Origin: Acholoe squamosa
Taxonomy: Eukaryota; Annelida; Polychaeta; Phyllodocida; Polynoidae
Reading direction: 5' to 3'
DNA length: 64,000 nucleotides
NCBI GenBank assembly: GCA_949317995.1
Contig: OX439036.1
Location: 8,412,356-8,476,355, forward strand
A model generated the notes under the pieces. The model was not told the origin of the DNA and made no database searches. It saw only the letters and a program-made list of their open reading frames with translations. Positions 48,856-61,159 of this stretch are shown here, piece by piece. The stretch's first letter is position 1; each line of letters opens with the position of its first letter. Made by a program: the position numbers and the translations under genes.

Positions 48856-51627
48856 AAGGGGGGATTCAACTTATGATGTATTTGGCCCTTTTTGGCTTCT
48901 GGGAGCTACAGCAAAATATTCAAAGCCCCATTCTTCTTTATTCTAAACATATTTGATAGAAAACATATAGGGGCTTAAAAAAAGGGCAAATTTGCGTATG
49001 TCGGCCTATTATTTTGAGAGATATAGGCCTTCGAAGGTGAAAATTCACCAAAAAATGCCATTTTTTCACCTTTTCCTCTATGTTCAAGGTCATGTATTAT
49101 ATGATAAATCATTTCTAGGACATCCTGATTTATTTTTTCCATGACGGGACACTCCTAGCTAATATTTAAATATCGTTCGGAGTTGATTGATCTCGTAAAT
49201 TTTCCGCGGGAAGGCCTACTATGAAAAATGACAGGTTTTCTAACCACGAGGCATATAATAAAAGTAGATTAGCTAGCCTGCTAAAATACTAGCTTTATTC
49301 TTATAAATAGCCACAATGAAAGGGGTCCTTATAGGGGTCTATTGGGCAGAAAAAAAATTGGCACTACCTTGGAACCCAACATCACCACAGCCATCAACGT
49401 AATTTTCAACTTTGAGAGTGTGACCAACGCTGAACGGTCATTTTCCTCAATTAATCAACAAATACTGGTCATTTCTATAATTATTCTACCCAAGCTATGT
49501 CAAAATATGTAGTTTCTCACCACAGAAGCAAAAAAGCGAAGAAAGGTTTCACAGGCTGGCCATAAGGGGGGGTTCTTCGTATGTTTCAGCGTTGGTCACA
49601 CTTTCACGCTGAAATCAGCGCGGGAACGAAAAACGACTTCCTGTTAACCGGCGGAAATGACCTACATCCAGGTGTCTTTGTAAAAAACTCAGAGGAACCC
49701 AAGCTGTGAAACCATAGCGGTTTTCTGCAATTTTTCCTCAACTTTCGGGTCAAAAATCAACACAAAGGTAAGGAAATTTGATGAAATTTTCATGAAATGT
49801 TGTTGTGGAAGTGTGCAGGGATATGTAGATTGCTTTTTGTGTACTGCAATGATGTAATTTGGATGCTAGGGGGTAAAAATGATCTGGGAATGAAGTTTCC
49901 TAACCGCTACGGCCATTGGCTTGCCCGGGATGAGCGACTAGGCTTGGTCCGGTCCCTCTCCCCGGTAGCTTCAGCGTTGGTCACACTTTGCTCGCATGGC
50001 CGAGAATGGTCGAAATAGGTGGAATTTGGTGGGATTTTGCTGTAATTAAAGACTGTATCTGTAGATTAGGGTCTGTACTACATCTTTGAATGGTTTAGCA
50101 CCCTTTTCTTCCATTTTGAGACAACCCCCGGGCACTTACGAAGCCAGGGTGGCGAAAATCAGCTGAAAAATACATGTTCTTAGGCCCAACACTTGCTTAT
50201 TTTACAAATTTTCATGGTTTTTGCATGTTAAAAATCCTGAACAGGCCTCCCTCCATTGTTTTATTCTATTTTGCTCATGTTTGAATGGTCAGCTTTCCCT
50301 CAGTGCAAGCCTATAGGTATTTAACCCGAAAATGTGACCAACGCTGAAGCCGAGTCAAGTTCGGCCCCACGTTCGCCCATACATATACACCGGAGTAAAT
50401 TCTAGTCATCATTACTTAGATAGGACTAGTATCTAACCTCCTGGCCACATATATTCACTATTTGACATTCCCCCTCTTCTTTATGGCACATTTTTGAAAG
50501 TGTGACCAACGCTGAATCGATAAATTTTGGGCTATAAGGTATGTACGGTACACTTCCACTGCACATATGTCATTTATATTTAGCCATAAGATGGCCCTAA
50601 GGTTCCTCTAACTTATAGAAGTACCAACAAGTACATCCTGAATACTTCCTAAAAAAAAAAAATTCTGGTGGTTATATTTTTGGTTTTCACAAGGTGTTTG
50701 GTAAGTATTTTTCCGTGTCATGTCTGTATGCGCTCATTTTTTTTCTTATACCTATAGGACATCACTAACATCATATAAGTGCCCCATAATGTGTGTTTCC
50801 TGCAATTTGTCACTCATTATTTACATTTTTCACCTGGTACCAAAATTCTCAAAATCTATTAAAAATACCAATTTTATATTTGTAGACTAACCTCGGACAT
50901 TGTATAACATTATATAGACATCGTATATATTTGGAATTATTTTCTGAGGGTTTTTATGTGTTTCTGGCTATATTTTAATCACTATTGGAATGTAACAGGG
51001 ATGTAATCCAATAAGTTATATTGAGTGTATGGTGGAGTAATCAATATGGTGTCACCGCTTCAGCGTTGGTCACGTTTTCGGGAGTTTGCGAGGGTTCGGT
51101 GAAGGCCAAGATAAGTTCCTTGAGTTACTCATAGATGGCCAAGGGTCCTTTTCCTGTATAATAGACCTTCTTAAGATAAAGCAGAGTACTTTTCAAGAGA
51201 ATATTATGAGTTTTAGTGAACTGAGGGTAAAGTTAAAATTGTGGATCGATTTTCACCAAATTTTACACCTCGCGCTATATTACACAAGACCCATAAATCC
51301 AAAAGTTTAGATCCCCGGTTTTTGATTTTTGGTCAACTTAAACTACTATATTGTAGTATTATTGAAACAGCATTTGGTGACAATCCAAGCATTACTCAGT
51401 GTGGTATTGATGTTATATCTAAAAACGTGACCAACGCTGAACGATATTCTAAGGGTTTTACGCCATGGGCTATAAAAACTGAACCCCTGGGAGTTGAATC
51501 CTTGAACGGACCTTTCTGATATGCCAAGATATAGGGCTTTCAATAAAATAAAGTGTTATTAAGTAATACTGAGTTTGTAAATCTATCAGTCCTGAGCCAG
51601 ATATGCATAGAAAGTTGAATCCCCCCC
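48856..51627 (+). other. Segment bounded by 16-bp inverted repeats in the Gypsy tail
   Basis: AAGGGGGGATTCAACTT at 48856-48872 is mirrored by AAGTTGAATCCCCCCC at 51612-51627. The enclosed 2.77 kb has no convincing ORF and holds all seven copies of the 15-bp motif. Outside it, ATAAACTTTAGCAC occurs on both sides (48788-48801 and 51638-51651). It may be a nested non-autonomous DNA transposon or a native part of the element; no clear target duplication was seen. Confidence 0.45.
49420..51441 (+). repeat. Seven exact copies of GTGACCAACGCTGAA
   Basis: Plus orientation at 49420-49434, 50334-50348, 50502-50516 and 51427-51441. Minus orientation at 49585-49599, 49970-49984 and 51059-51073. The sequence before the core is also similar (AAAG or AAAA then T/C). 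The rest of the sequence between copies is not repeated, so these are isolated conserved sites, as expected of protein-binding sites. Confidence 0.9.
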
Positions 51628-52560
51628 TAAAGGAACCATAAACTTTAGCACGTCCATCCCGTGGTTAGCTGACCACACCTACCTACTAGTACCCGGAGGA
51701 TACAGCAGAAGACTTCAGCAGCATTTATAATTTCTGTATATTGTATATAATGTCATATTTCTATTTTTTTATAATATTATGTATATATCCACTAGATACA
51801 TATTATAATACGGGTACATAGACATTTCCTGATACGGATCTCTAATTACTATTAGTATTTATATTATAAGATCCGTTAAACTTTACCAGATAACACATAT
51901 TATTGTCCTGCGAGACAAATTATATAATAAGTATAATGATCTGGTGCTATAAAGGTTATTAGGTACACGGTGATAATATATTATTATATTCATTACCACA
52001 CCGTGATGTTTTTTTTCTTTTTTTTTCAAGTGTATGGTATAAATAATCCTATTCGTACTACTCACGGAATCTTTAACGGATTCGTATAATATTAATATAC
52101 GACATGTCATTAGATAGTGATGTTACTATAACAGTCTTCTTTAAGACTACATATTCAAATGTGGTGTCAATGACTACAAACACACATACGGATGTTATTA
52201 TGTGATATGTTTTATTATCGACAGTTCCGTTACATATAGCTGTCATCATCACATGTATACGATTCATATTACTTGTCTTATTAATTATACCTGAAATATA
52301 ATAGAATATTATGTGGTATAATAATTAAACAGACAGTTCCGTTTCACATAACTGTCTCTTGTTCAAGTAATTCGTATAATATTACAACATCCTAATCGTT
52401 ATTTGTAACTAAATTTCACTATCGAATATATATATATGACATCTGGTTCACAATTTATTTAGTGTTAATGTTATACCTATGGTTGTACCTCTATTACTAA
52501 AGGTTTAGACATGTAGAAATGTTATCCTAGTAATATTATATGTATAACACCCTCCTAAAT

Positions 52561-52574
52561 GTCTGGGGGAGTGG
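52561..52574 (+). promoter_or_regulatory. Gypsy polypurine tract
   Basis: GGGGGAGTGG directly before the 3' LTR at 52575; primer for plus-strand DNA synthesis. Confidence 0.8.
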
Positions 52575-52953
52575 TGTAGAGGTACACTTTACTAAACCAT
52601 AGGAGTTGGGTACCGTCTGACGTGGCGGGTGAGTCGAGTCGTCGGACGTTCCTCAGGTTCCGGATAGGTGGCAGCACCGATCCGGGTCTGTGGGGACATC
52701 TGACGACGAACACCTGGGTCCGTATATAAAGCCCAGGGCTCAGCCGCTACGTCAGAGGCCCTTCTGGCCTCCACACTATGTAAACCACTGTCTTTTAATA
52801 TTAGCTGCCTCTTTGATATCATCCGGCAGCCGTGAGTGTGCATTAAGTAATAAACCTAACCGTTGGCATACACTTGGAATACTGTCTTACTCTTTCTTTC
52901 CGAACCGTAAGACCCGAACCCCCCCCAGGTCCGTAAGGCCACAAACCCTTACA
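52575..52953 (+). repeat. Gypsy 3' LTR (379 bp)
   Basis: Identical to the 5' LTR except one extra G in GTCGTCGGACG. Followed by CGTG. Confidence 0.95.
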
Positions 52954-53537
52954 CGTGTTTTAGGTCACAAAGATAGCTTTTCATCCTTGGCATTCCCACT
53001 AATACTATTGGCCGGTAAAAGTATATCTACGTTTGAATTTTTTTTTTTTTTACATTTCTTTGTCAAGTGTGTTTGTTTAGTTCTCCACTCTGCCAACTAA
53101 AAGGACATGCAATGGTTAAGTTTGCACTTGTGTGTCAGACATTAGCAGAAGACAAAACAAATTGTATCTGCAACCTTGAAACCTTTGCCATTGCCGATTT
53201 AATAGGGGATTGTAGAGTAGGCGGGAAAACATACAGTCTGCAAAATTGTCTGTCATCATATATCTCAAAGCCAACAGCATGTAGACGTCAGAGGTTGCAC
53301 TTTTCCTTCCACACATACATGTGTATTCTTTTTGGAAAGTCTTGCATCAACGAATGGGTCATGGTGGGCTGAAAAAAGAGGTGCCATTACTCAAACCGAA
53401 CTGGCTGAAGACAGTAAATGATTTCATGCTTCTAGAAGAGGAGATAACAAAAAAGGAGATTTATACCAAACTTTTTTTGGTAGCAATAGTAGATTGCTGA
53501 CAATCTAGTCCTCAGATGAGATAAGACTACATGTATA

Positions 53538-53579
53538 CATGTGTCCCAACCTACCCTATAGGGTAGGTTGGGACACATG
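53538..53579. repeat. Perfect 42-bp palindrome without spacer
   Basis: Starts CATGTGTCCC, centre CCCTATAGGG, ends GGGACACATG; every base pairs with its mirror. It could extrude as a cruciform. No flanking target duplication noticed. Confidence 0.9.
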
Positions 53580-53730
53580 CAAATATACATGCACTCATAG
53601 CTGCTAGGTGTTTTATATTTAACTATCCTTATTATGTGGCTCTTATACCTCCATATGACAGTAATAAGTCCTGTGAGTTTGTTTAATAGATTCTGCATAG
53701 AACCAGAGATAACATAAGAAAAGGCTTAGC

Positions 53731-54770
53731 GAGGACACATCTACGACCATGAGGACACGTCTACAACCATGGTCACATCTATGATTGCCGACAAATGCTG
53801 CTTATAAGATCACATTCCCTGGTGGGATTGGGGTCGTACATAATGTCCCAGTATTTTATGGTGTGATGACATGTTCAATAAATTGTATTTGTTTGTTGTT
53901 ACATGTATGTGTCCCTATTCTTAGCAGGAAACCTTCAAAATTATCAAAGGAGGGCGATGTCTAAGGATAGTGCCAAATGACCAAGGCAGGTTGAATATAG
54001 TTACATGAAGAAGTAATTATGTATAGGTATCCCAGGAAGGCAATACCAGGTCATAACTCTCATTAGAAAAGGTACAGTGGCAATAGTGTTAAGTTCTTTA
54101 ACGATGCAAGGACATGTCTACGACCACGAGCACACGTCTAAGACCGCATATTAGGCATCTTAGCCCACTGTGCCCACTTAGCCCACTAAGTAAGAAAATC
54201 ATAATTAATGGTTTTCCTATGAAAAATACTATATAGCCAAAAAATTGACCAAACATGTAAAACCTTTATTACATCAAACCAGGCTAACTCCACTATAACA
54301 GGGTGATGAATAGTAAACAGTTAAGAACATAACATATCAATGGAATATCATAGGAACCAAGTACAGGCATTTTAGTTTACTCAACTTAGCCTACTTGCGG
54401 AAGCTCGCAGAGGCCGCGAGGACACGTCTCCAACCTTTTTCCATCTGTTCTGCAGCAGACACATCAATCCAATGCTCTCATATCTATATACCACTGTAAA
54501 CCTGAAAGGATTATCTATCTGTTCATGGTAAATAAGTTGCATATTCTTTTCAAGGAGTGGTGCTAACTGGAAAGACTTTTCAGAAGACGTGTTATCCTCT
54601 CTGTAGCCAAAAAAAGCATAAAATGTCCAAAGGTGTATAAGAAAAGTGATTTACTTTAATGCTTGGGAAGTTTTGTAACATATTATTAACAATCTTTGGG
54701 GTATACTTTATGTGAAACATCTGGTTCCTATGTATCTCTGCTTAGAGGTAAGGTCGTAGATGTGTCCTCA
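53731..54770. repeat. Six copies of a 20-bp motif, GAGGACACRTCTACGACCAT
   Basis: Copies at 53731-53750 and 53751-53770 (tandem), 54108-54127 and 54128-54147 (tandem), 54418-54437, and an inverted copy at 54751-54769. Each differs from the consensus at a few positions. A weaker match follows at 53771. The intervening sequence is not repeated. Confidence 0.75.
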
Positions 54771-55624
54771 CAGTATTTGACATACCTCACTTTCGCTAGC
54801 TGGTACAGAAATACTTAACATATTTAACTTTCCCTCATATATGGGCCCTATGCACCAACACTTGTAGTTTATGTATGCAAAATTAATAGATGCTACTGCT
54901 GACTTTTTTTGGGACCCCCTTGCCAACCTTTTTGACAATGATCTGTGACTATTTTGCAAATCTGAACTGACTCTTTGGTTATTCCACATAAGACATAAAA
55001 CTGGTAAATGTTATATCTAGCTGTATCCTAAATATTAAAGCTGTAAGAGGAAGGGGTAATAAAACTGAACCAATGAAGCTAAGTCCTATGTCAATCAATT
55101 ACTTACTGCCACAACAATGTGACAAAGTTATTTGAAATGAAAAAACATACAGGGTCTGGGGGCTGATCTCACCACTGCTTCTGGCCTGTCTGTCTTAGCT
55201 GCTGGGGTGCATCTGAAAGTCACCACCCTGGCCCCCTGGGGTATAGGTCCCCTCCCAGTTCTGGAAGGAGTCCCTCCCAGGGTGGGTCCTGAGACCAGTC
55301 CCCAAAGTAGTGGTAACCTCTCTGGATTGGCTCAGACCACATTACAATTCAACATGACCATCAATTGAACATCTCACTCCAGTCTGACCATTCTCGCCAG
55401 CCCCCCCCCCCAACCTTGTGATGCTAAAAATTTTGAGTAGGGAAGATGGTGAGGGAGAGTCTACCACCAGGCACACAAACAAGGCAATCAATCAACCCAT
55501 TTTGTGAGTACAATTATAACAATATGAAATACAATATAATACATATGTTTCATGGTTATGTTACAAATCTATTGGTGCATTCCAGTTACCCCTCCCTACT
55601 TCCAAGAACAATCAATCATAGACC

Positions 55625-56339
55625 TGTCTGTGTGTGTAGAGGAGGGGCTAACAGCTGGGTCTGTGTCCATACCACCTGGTACCTTCATGAACCACTACTA
55701 CTACCTACCTCCAAGCACACTCCATCCTGGACCTGACTGTGTGTGTAGAGGAGGGGCTAACAGCTGGGTCTGTGTGCATACCACCTGGTACCTTCATGAA
55801 CCACTAGTATAACCTACCTCCAAGCACACTCCACCCTGAACCTGACTGTGTTTGTGTAGAGGAGGGGCTAACAGCTGGATCTGTGTCCATACCACCTAGT
55901 ACCTTCATGAACCACTACTACTACCTACCTCCAAGCACACTCCACCCTGGACCTAACTGTGTGTATAGAGAAGGGGCTAACAGCTGGGTCTGTGTCCATA
56001 CCACCTGGTACCTTCATGAACCAGTACTATTACCTACCTCCAAACACACTCCACCCTTCACCTAACTGTGTGTGTAGAGGAGGGGCTAACAGCTGGGCCT
56101 GTGTTCATACCACCTAGTACCTTCATGAACCACTACTACTACCTACCTCCAAGCACACTCCACCCTGGACCTGACTGTGTGTGTAGAGGAGGGGCTAACA
56201 GCTGGGTCTGTGTCCATACCACCTGGTACCTTCATGAACCACTACTGCTACCTACCTCCAAGCACACTTCACCCTGGACCTGACTGTGGGTGTAGACCAG
56301 GGGCTAATAGCGGTGTCTGTCTCCATACCACCTTCAACT
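55625..56339 (-). repeat. Minisatellite, about 7 units, linker-exon type, inverted
   Basis: Same unit as 2113-3453, here on the minus strand, i.e. again in the sense orientation of the local lectin gene (CTL-D). The rightmost unit (56256-56358) can be read as a 103-bp linker exon with phases that fit, though its acceptor (GATGAG) is weak. Plus-strand ORFs across the array are antisense artefacts. Confidence 0.85.
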
Positions 56340-57728
56340 TTGTGAAGCATGCCCAGGACTCATCTACAGGCTGATCTAAAAAGAGTTAAATAAACATTTC
56401 ATTTAAGAGTGTGATGTCTTTATGTTTGAAAAAGAACCAAAAAAAAAACAGTTGTGACATATGCTAAAGTGGAATATATCCTTCTGTATAAAGCATGGTT
56501 TATGTATGGGAGAATGACTGTAGCTGAGCTTTAAAGGATGTTCAGAAACTATGGCTTCATTTTATATTAGCTACTGATGTTCTATGAAGTTATATGAGTG
56601 TAGTGACCACCCAAACAAGATCACAGCTTGTCTCTTATTCCTGTTGGATATTGAAGTTTAATATAGTCAGACTAATGCAAGGTATGTATTTGTGTTATAA
56701 ATAATTATAGACAACTCCTTCATTTCGACACAGAATGATGTGGTGTAATGAATGAATGCATCTGACCCAGACCCTGCTTCTACATCAGAGGGTAAATGTG
56801 TCCAGTTATTTTTTTTTGTGCCCATTTCACTTTTAAGGAAGAAATTCCTATCCAGTAATTAACTGAGCACAGTGGTTAAATAAAAGTTCCTTAACTATGA
56901 ATTTAGGAAAGAAAATCTCAAAACAATTAACAAGATGGGTATTCTCACCAATGCGACACATGTAGGTGTGGGTGGCAGAGCACGGTTTGTCTCGCCATGC
57001 ATGTCCAACAGGGGCCCACATTTTGGTACAGCTGATACCATTCTCATTGGGGTTTGTCTCATACCAGTTCTCAAAGTCCACACATCTACCGTCTGACTAT
57101 ACCCCTCAGTCCTATCCATGTTCCATAGCTAGCGCCGCTTATCATGAATTAGAAAGGACTCATTAAAAATAGTATTCTGATGAATGATACTGAGTAGAAA
57201 TCTCTGCATGTTGTGTGTAACCCCCAGTACATCAAAATAAAATGCATAAAATCTTTGATCTGAATGACAATGAAAGGAATATGCGGATATTTAAATGCTT
57301 TTATGTTTCCCATAAGTGCTTAAGCTGTTATGGCTGAAACAAGTTTTTTTTTTGTTTTTTTTTGGACTCGCTCATTGCATCAATGAACTGTTATGTTCAT
57401 TTAAGTGAAGCTATAGAGCAGACCAAGTTTTATTAGATTTTTCAACAACAAACTAAGGAACAGCAACTACAAAACACAAAACATGACAATAGTCAATTTG
57501 TATAAGATCAACAACATTGAAGAGTTCAGGAGCTGGTCGACTGATCATAGTAACATACACACATGCATTTTTGTTATAAGATAGTATAAGATATAATGTA
57601 CTGGTATAGTAGCTAAGGTTTACATAACATTTGACATTCATGTTAGTGTATTAGGCAGTAACATAATGGTAATTAGGATTCAACACAATTATCTGGAAGT
57701 GGCGCGGTAACTACACCTGCTTCATATA

Positions 57729-60700
57729 CTAGTTGTAACCAATTTTCAATTTCTGCCTCAAATTATCTATCTTCAGTATTTCAGTTTTAAATTTGACTTT
57801 AGTGATGGCTTTCTGGATGTTCTCAGGTAGGATATTCCAGGGCGCCACCCCTCCATACCATGGAGATCTCTTGTAATGCCTGGAAATTTTTCTTGGTAAT
57901 TCAAAAACAATTTTATTTTGTGACCGTGTATTATGTGCATGTGGCCTTTGCTCTATATCTTTAGATTTTTTGTACATCAGACACAATAGAAGCATATCAA
58001 ACCTTTTTTCCAATAGAGTTATATCACACAGCATATGTAATTCTTTAACATTGTATTTTCTAATGTTGCATTTTAGACATATCCTTAAGGCTCTATTGTG
58101 TAAGTGTTGTAAAGCTTTCAAACCTTCCTCATTACAGCTAGTTGAAATGAAGGAACAATATTCTATAATTGGTCTTATTGTACTACAATATATCTTTACA
58201 CTCTGATCTTGAGTCAGAAATTTTCTTAATTTGACAAAACGAAATAATTTATTACATATGTAGTGTTCTACCCCTCGATGTTCAATCGAATCTTTCGATA
58301 AACAATGAAGAACAACTATTCAGGTTCCAGTTAAAACTTTATTGTCTAATAACACATAGGCATCAGCCGTTCTCGATCACAGTTACAGGTGGCAGAGTTT
58401 GAACTCTATAACAAGTTCGACACTAGGCCTTCTAGTGTCTACAGTTGATATTCCACATACACCTCCTCTGTGCAGCAGCACAGAGGAGTATTAGAATATG
58501 GTAGCCGGGCAGCCGCCAACCATAGCTCACGATGGTCAGTCGGGGCTGGACTGACCCTGAGGAAGGCCGTACAACGGCCTTATATACACCAGAGTCGAGG
58601 GCCACGTGACCAAGTGGTGACGTGGCGCTGGACTCCAGCGCCCCCAGGCGTCGCGTTATAGAGGTGCTCTCAATGTCGCCCACAAGGACCACGAAGGTAC
58701 CTCGAAGACGACGCGGGACCACCACACATACATTTCTTTTAACTATTTTAATTTGCTTGTCAAAGCTCAGTTTGCTATCAATGTGGACTCCCAAATAAGG
58801 GAAGAAGGTCACTGTTTGAACAGTACTCTCATTGAATTCTATTTTTGGATCAGGATAGTACTTTAATTTAAATGCACTACATAACCACATAAATTTGGTC
58901 TTATTTGGATTTACTGTTAGTCTGTTTTCTAGAACCCATGCTTTGAAATGCTGAACATCATTATACATCATGTTCTTAATGGATTCCGAGTCCTTTGCAG
59001 CACAATAGATTACTATATCATCAGCATACAATTTTATCTTACAAGATTGCAACACATTAACAACATCATCTATATATAAAACAAACAACAGGGGGCCCAG
59101 AACTGAGCCTTGTGGTACACCATACTTTATACATTTCTTTTTAGATATTTTATTACCATAACTCATTCTCTGTTGCCTGTTTTCTAAATAACTTTTGAAC
59201 CACATAAAATTTGTCCTACTTAGCCCAAGCTTACCAAGTTTGACCAGCAGTTTTGAGTGAATTACACTATCAAAGGCTTTAGTGAAATCAATGAAAAGGG
59301 CCCCTGTTATGTACCCATTATTTCTATTCTCAAACAATTCATTTACGAGATCAAAGGTAGCCTGTTCCAGTACCTTTTTTATAACCATATTGATTGTCAC
59401 AAAAGGTGTTATTTCTTTTTATACTTTCACTTAAATGATAATACATAATTTTTTCAATAATCTTTGATGGCATTGGTAGGAGGGAAATAGGCCTCCAGTT
59501 TTTGACCTGTGATAAATCTCCATCCTTAGGTAATGGTTTTACTAGGGCAGAGGCCCAGTCTCTTGGAAAAATACCTTTATCTAAACTAGTCTGAATCAGG
59601 TGAGTAAATTGATGTATTAGGCATAGTAATGCTTATTGTAATATATCACCCCTTATGCCTTCAATCCCAGATGATTTATTTTTGTCTATTTATTTTATAG
59701 CGTAATGAACATCCCATTTATTCACCTTAATGTTTGTTTCAGTGAAGTTTCCATTTATGAGTATATTTTCAATACTTTGATCATTATCAAGTTTACATTG
59801 ATCATCACCAACCGCTGTAATATGTAGCTCTCTTCCAATATTACAAAAGTACTCATTCACATACTCACATGCTACATCAGAAGCAATATCAATCCCAGTC
59901 TCATGGTGTTTCATATCGGGGTATATAATGGATTTATTATTCTTAAACATGTCATTAATATGCTTCCAGAACCTCTTAGGATTTCCATTACATTCATGTA
60001 ACTCTAGCATTACTCCTCCAATTTGATTTGCTTTAATCTTTTTTCTTATTTTCCTTCTGCAGTCTTTGATAGCCTGTCTCTCCGTTGTACCCTTGTTAAC
60101 ACTATATAATCTTAACCATCCTTCCCTTTCAAATACTAAATCCATTACTTCATCATCAATCCAAGATTTATGAGTTTTCTTGATTTGACGTTCAACATAA
60201 GGATGATATTTGTTCAGATATTGGTTTATAGGAGTTACAAGCATTTCCCATAATAAATCTGGATTATCTTTAATATCAAAATATGTTTTCCAATCACAGG
60301 CATTTAAAAAATCTTTGAAATTATCTTCTGAAAAATTTCTATAATCCCTTCCCTTATACACTGATTTTTCATATGTAAAATTGTTATGCCCTCTGCAAAC
60401 ATACACAGGCACATGATCTGAAATCAAAGCCGAAATAGTACCTGAATCTATAACATTAAGGCTATTGGTAATTACATTATCAATACAGGTTCCACTGAAG
60501 GGTCGGGCTATTTCATTTATCAGAATTTTCCAACCAATATCTTTACACAAGGATCTGAAGCTTTCACAACCCACATCAGTATCATCATACATATTTAAGT
60601 TTATGTCACCTAAGATCCATGTCTCATGTCTACCTCTATTACCGTTAAATTCAAAACCTGCAATTTTCCTTAAAAACGCAATAAAATTAGGGACATTTGT

Positions 60701-61159
60701 ATTAGGAATTCTGTATATAGAGATAAGAAATATATCTTTCTCACCAGGCACACATAACATACATGCTATACTTTCATAATCAATTGTTTGAACAGTGAAT
60801 TCAGGTATGATCTTAATGTATTGACCTAAACCAGATTTCACACTGAGACCCACACCTCCACAATTTTTACCTATTCTGTCTTGTCTATATAATAACCTAT
60901 CATCTTTATTTATCAAACCCTCAGGAGACCCTGGTTTTAGCCAGGTCTCACATAAGCAGATAATGTCACTCCTATCTAATATCTTATATACCTCACTATA
61001 CTTGTCTTCAAAGATCCTACAATTAATAGAAGATAAAACCAGCCCCCTCTTCTCTCCAAATTTGCTAATCAAACAGACCATGAGTTGAATACAGTAATAG
61101 AAAACGAAAAATGTACACAAATGGTATTTAATAACAAGACAAATAAACAATAAATTCAA
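57729..61159 (-). pseudogene. LINE endonuclease-reverse transcriptase, broken
   Basis: The endonuclease part (59690-61159) has SSINCRIFED, CETWLK, GDINLNM and SDHVPVYV. The RT part (58731-59400) has LFIDFTKAFDS, YGVPQGSVLGPL and catalytic YADD near 59012-59023. The C-terminal part (57729-58258) has HNRALRICLKC and WYGGVAPWN. The section 59401-59690 carries several stops and frameshifts (remains of NWRPISLLP), and a solo LTR interrupts the coding region at 58259-58726. It cannot produce a full protein. Confidence 0.85.
58259..58726 (-). mobile_element. Solo LTR (468 bp) inside the LINE
   Basis: Bounded by TGTAGTGTTC and GACCACCACA with target duplication CATA (58255-58258 and 58727-58730). 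On the minus strand it has a TATA box (GTATATAAGG, about 58585) and AATAAAGTTTT (about 58340), so it is oriented minus. It differs from the 37338 LTR in sequence. No internal region remains, so it arose by LTR-LTR recombination. Confidence 0.8.

Larger units (their letters stand above)
37338..52953 (+). mobile_element. 15.6-kb Ty3/Gypsy-type LTR retrotransposon with an extra ORF
   Basis: The LTRs (378 and 379 bp) differ by one inserted base. They begin TGTAGAGG and end CTTACA. The target duplication is CGTG (37334-37337 and 52954-52957). The primer-binding site is TGGTGCCGTGACCAG at 37717 and the purine tract TGGGGGAGTGG lies before the 3' LTR. The order is gag part 1, gag part 2 with zinc knuckle, pol (protease, RT, RNase H, integrase), a 982-aa extra ORF, and a 4.3-kb noncoding tail. 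The RT-RNase H-integrase order places it with Gypsy (Metaviridae). The near-identical LTRs and open frames mean it inserted very recently. It lies between CTL-B and CTL-D. Confidence 0.95.
52958..55620 (+). other. Between Gypsy element and minisatellite; no gene seen
   Basis: No lectin exon or other coding region could be supported on either strand; in particular no last exon for CTL-D was found. It contains a perfect palindrome and a dispersed 20-bp motif, listed separately. Confidence 0.5.

Noticed and set aside
48788-51651. ATAAACTTTAGCAC as a 14-bp target duplication
   Set aside because: It does not abut the inverted-repeat ends (55 bp away on the left, 10 bp on the right), so it is not a simple TSD; probably a diverged internal repeat.
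53067-53372. 101-aa ORF after the Gypsy element
   Set aside because: Cys-containing but without lectin or PAN pattern and no splice sites in the family's phases.
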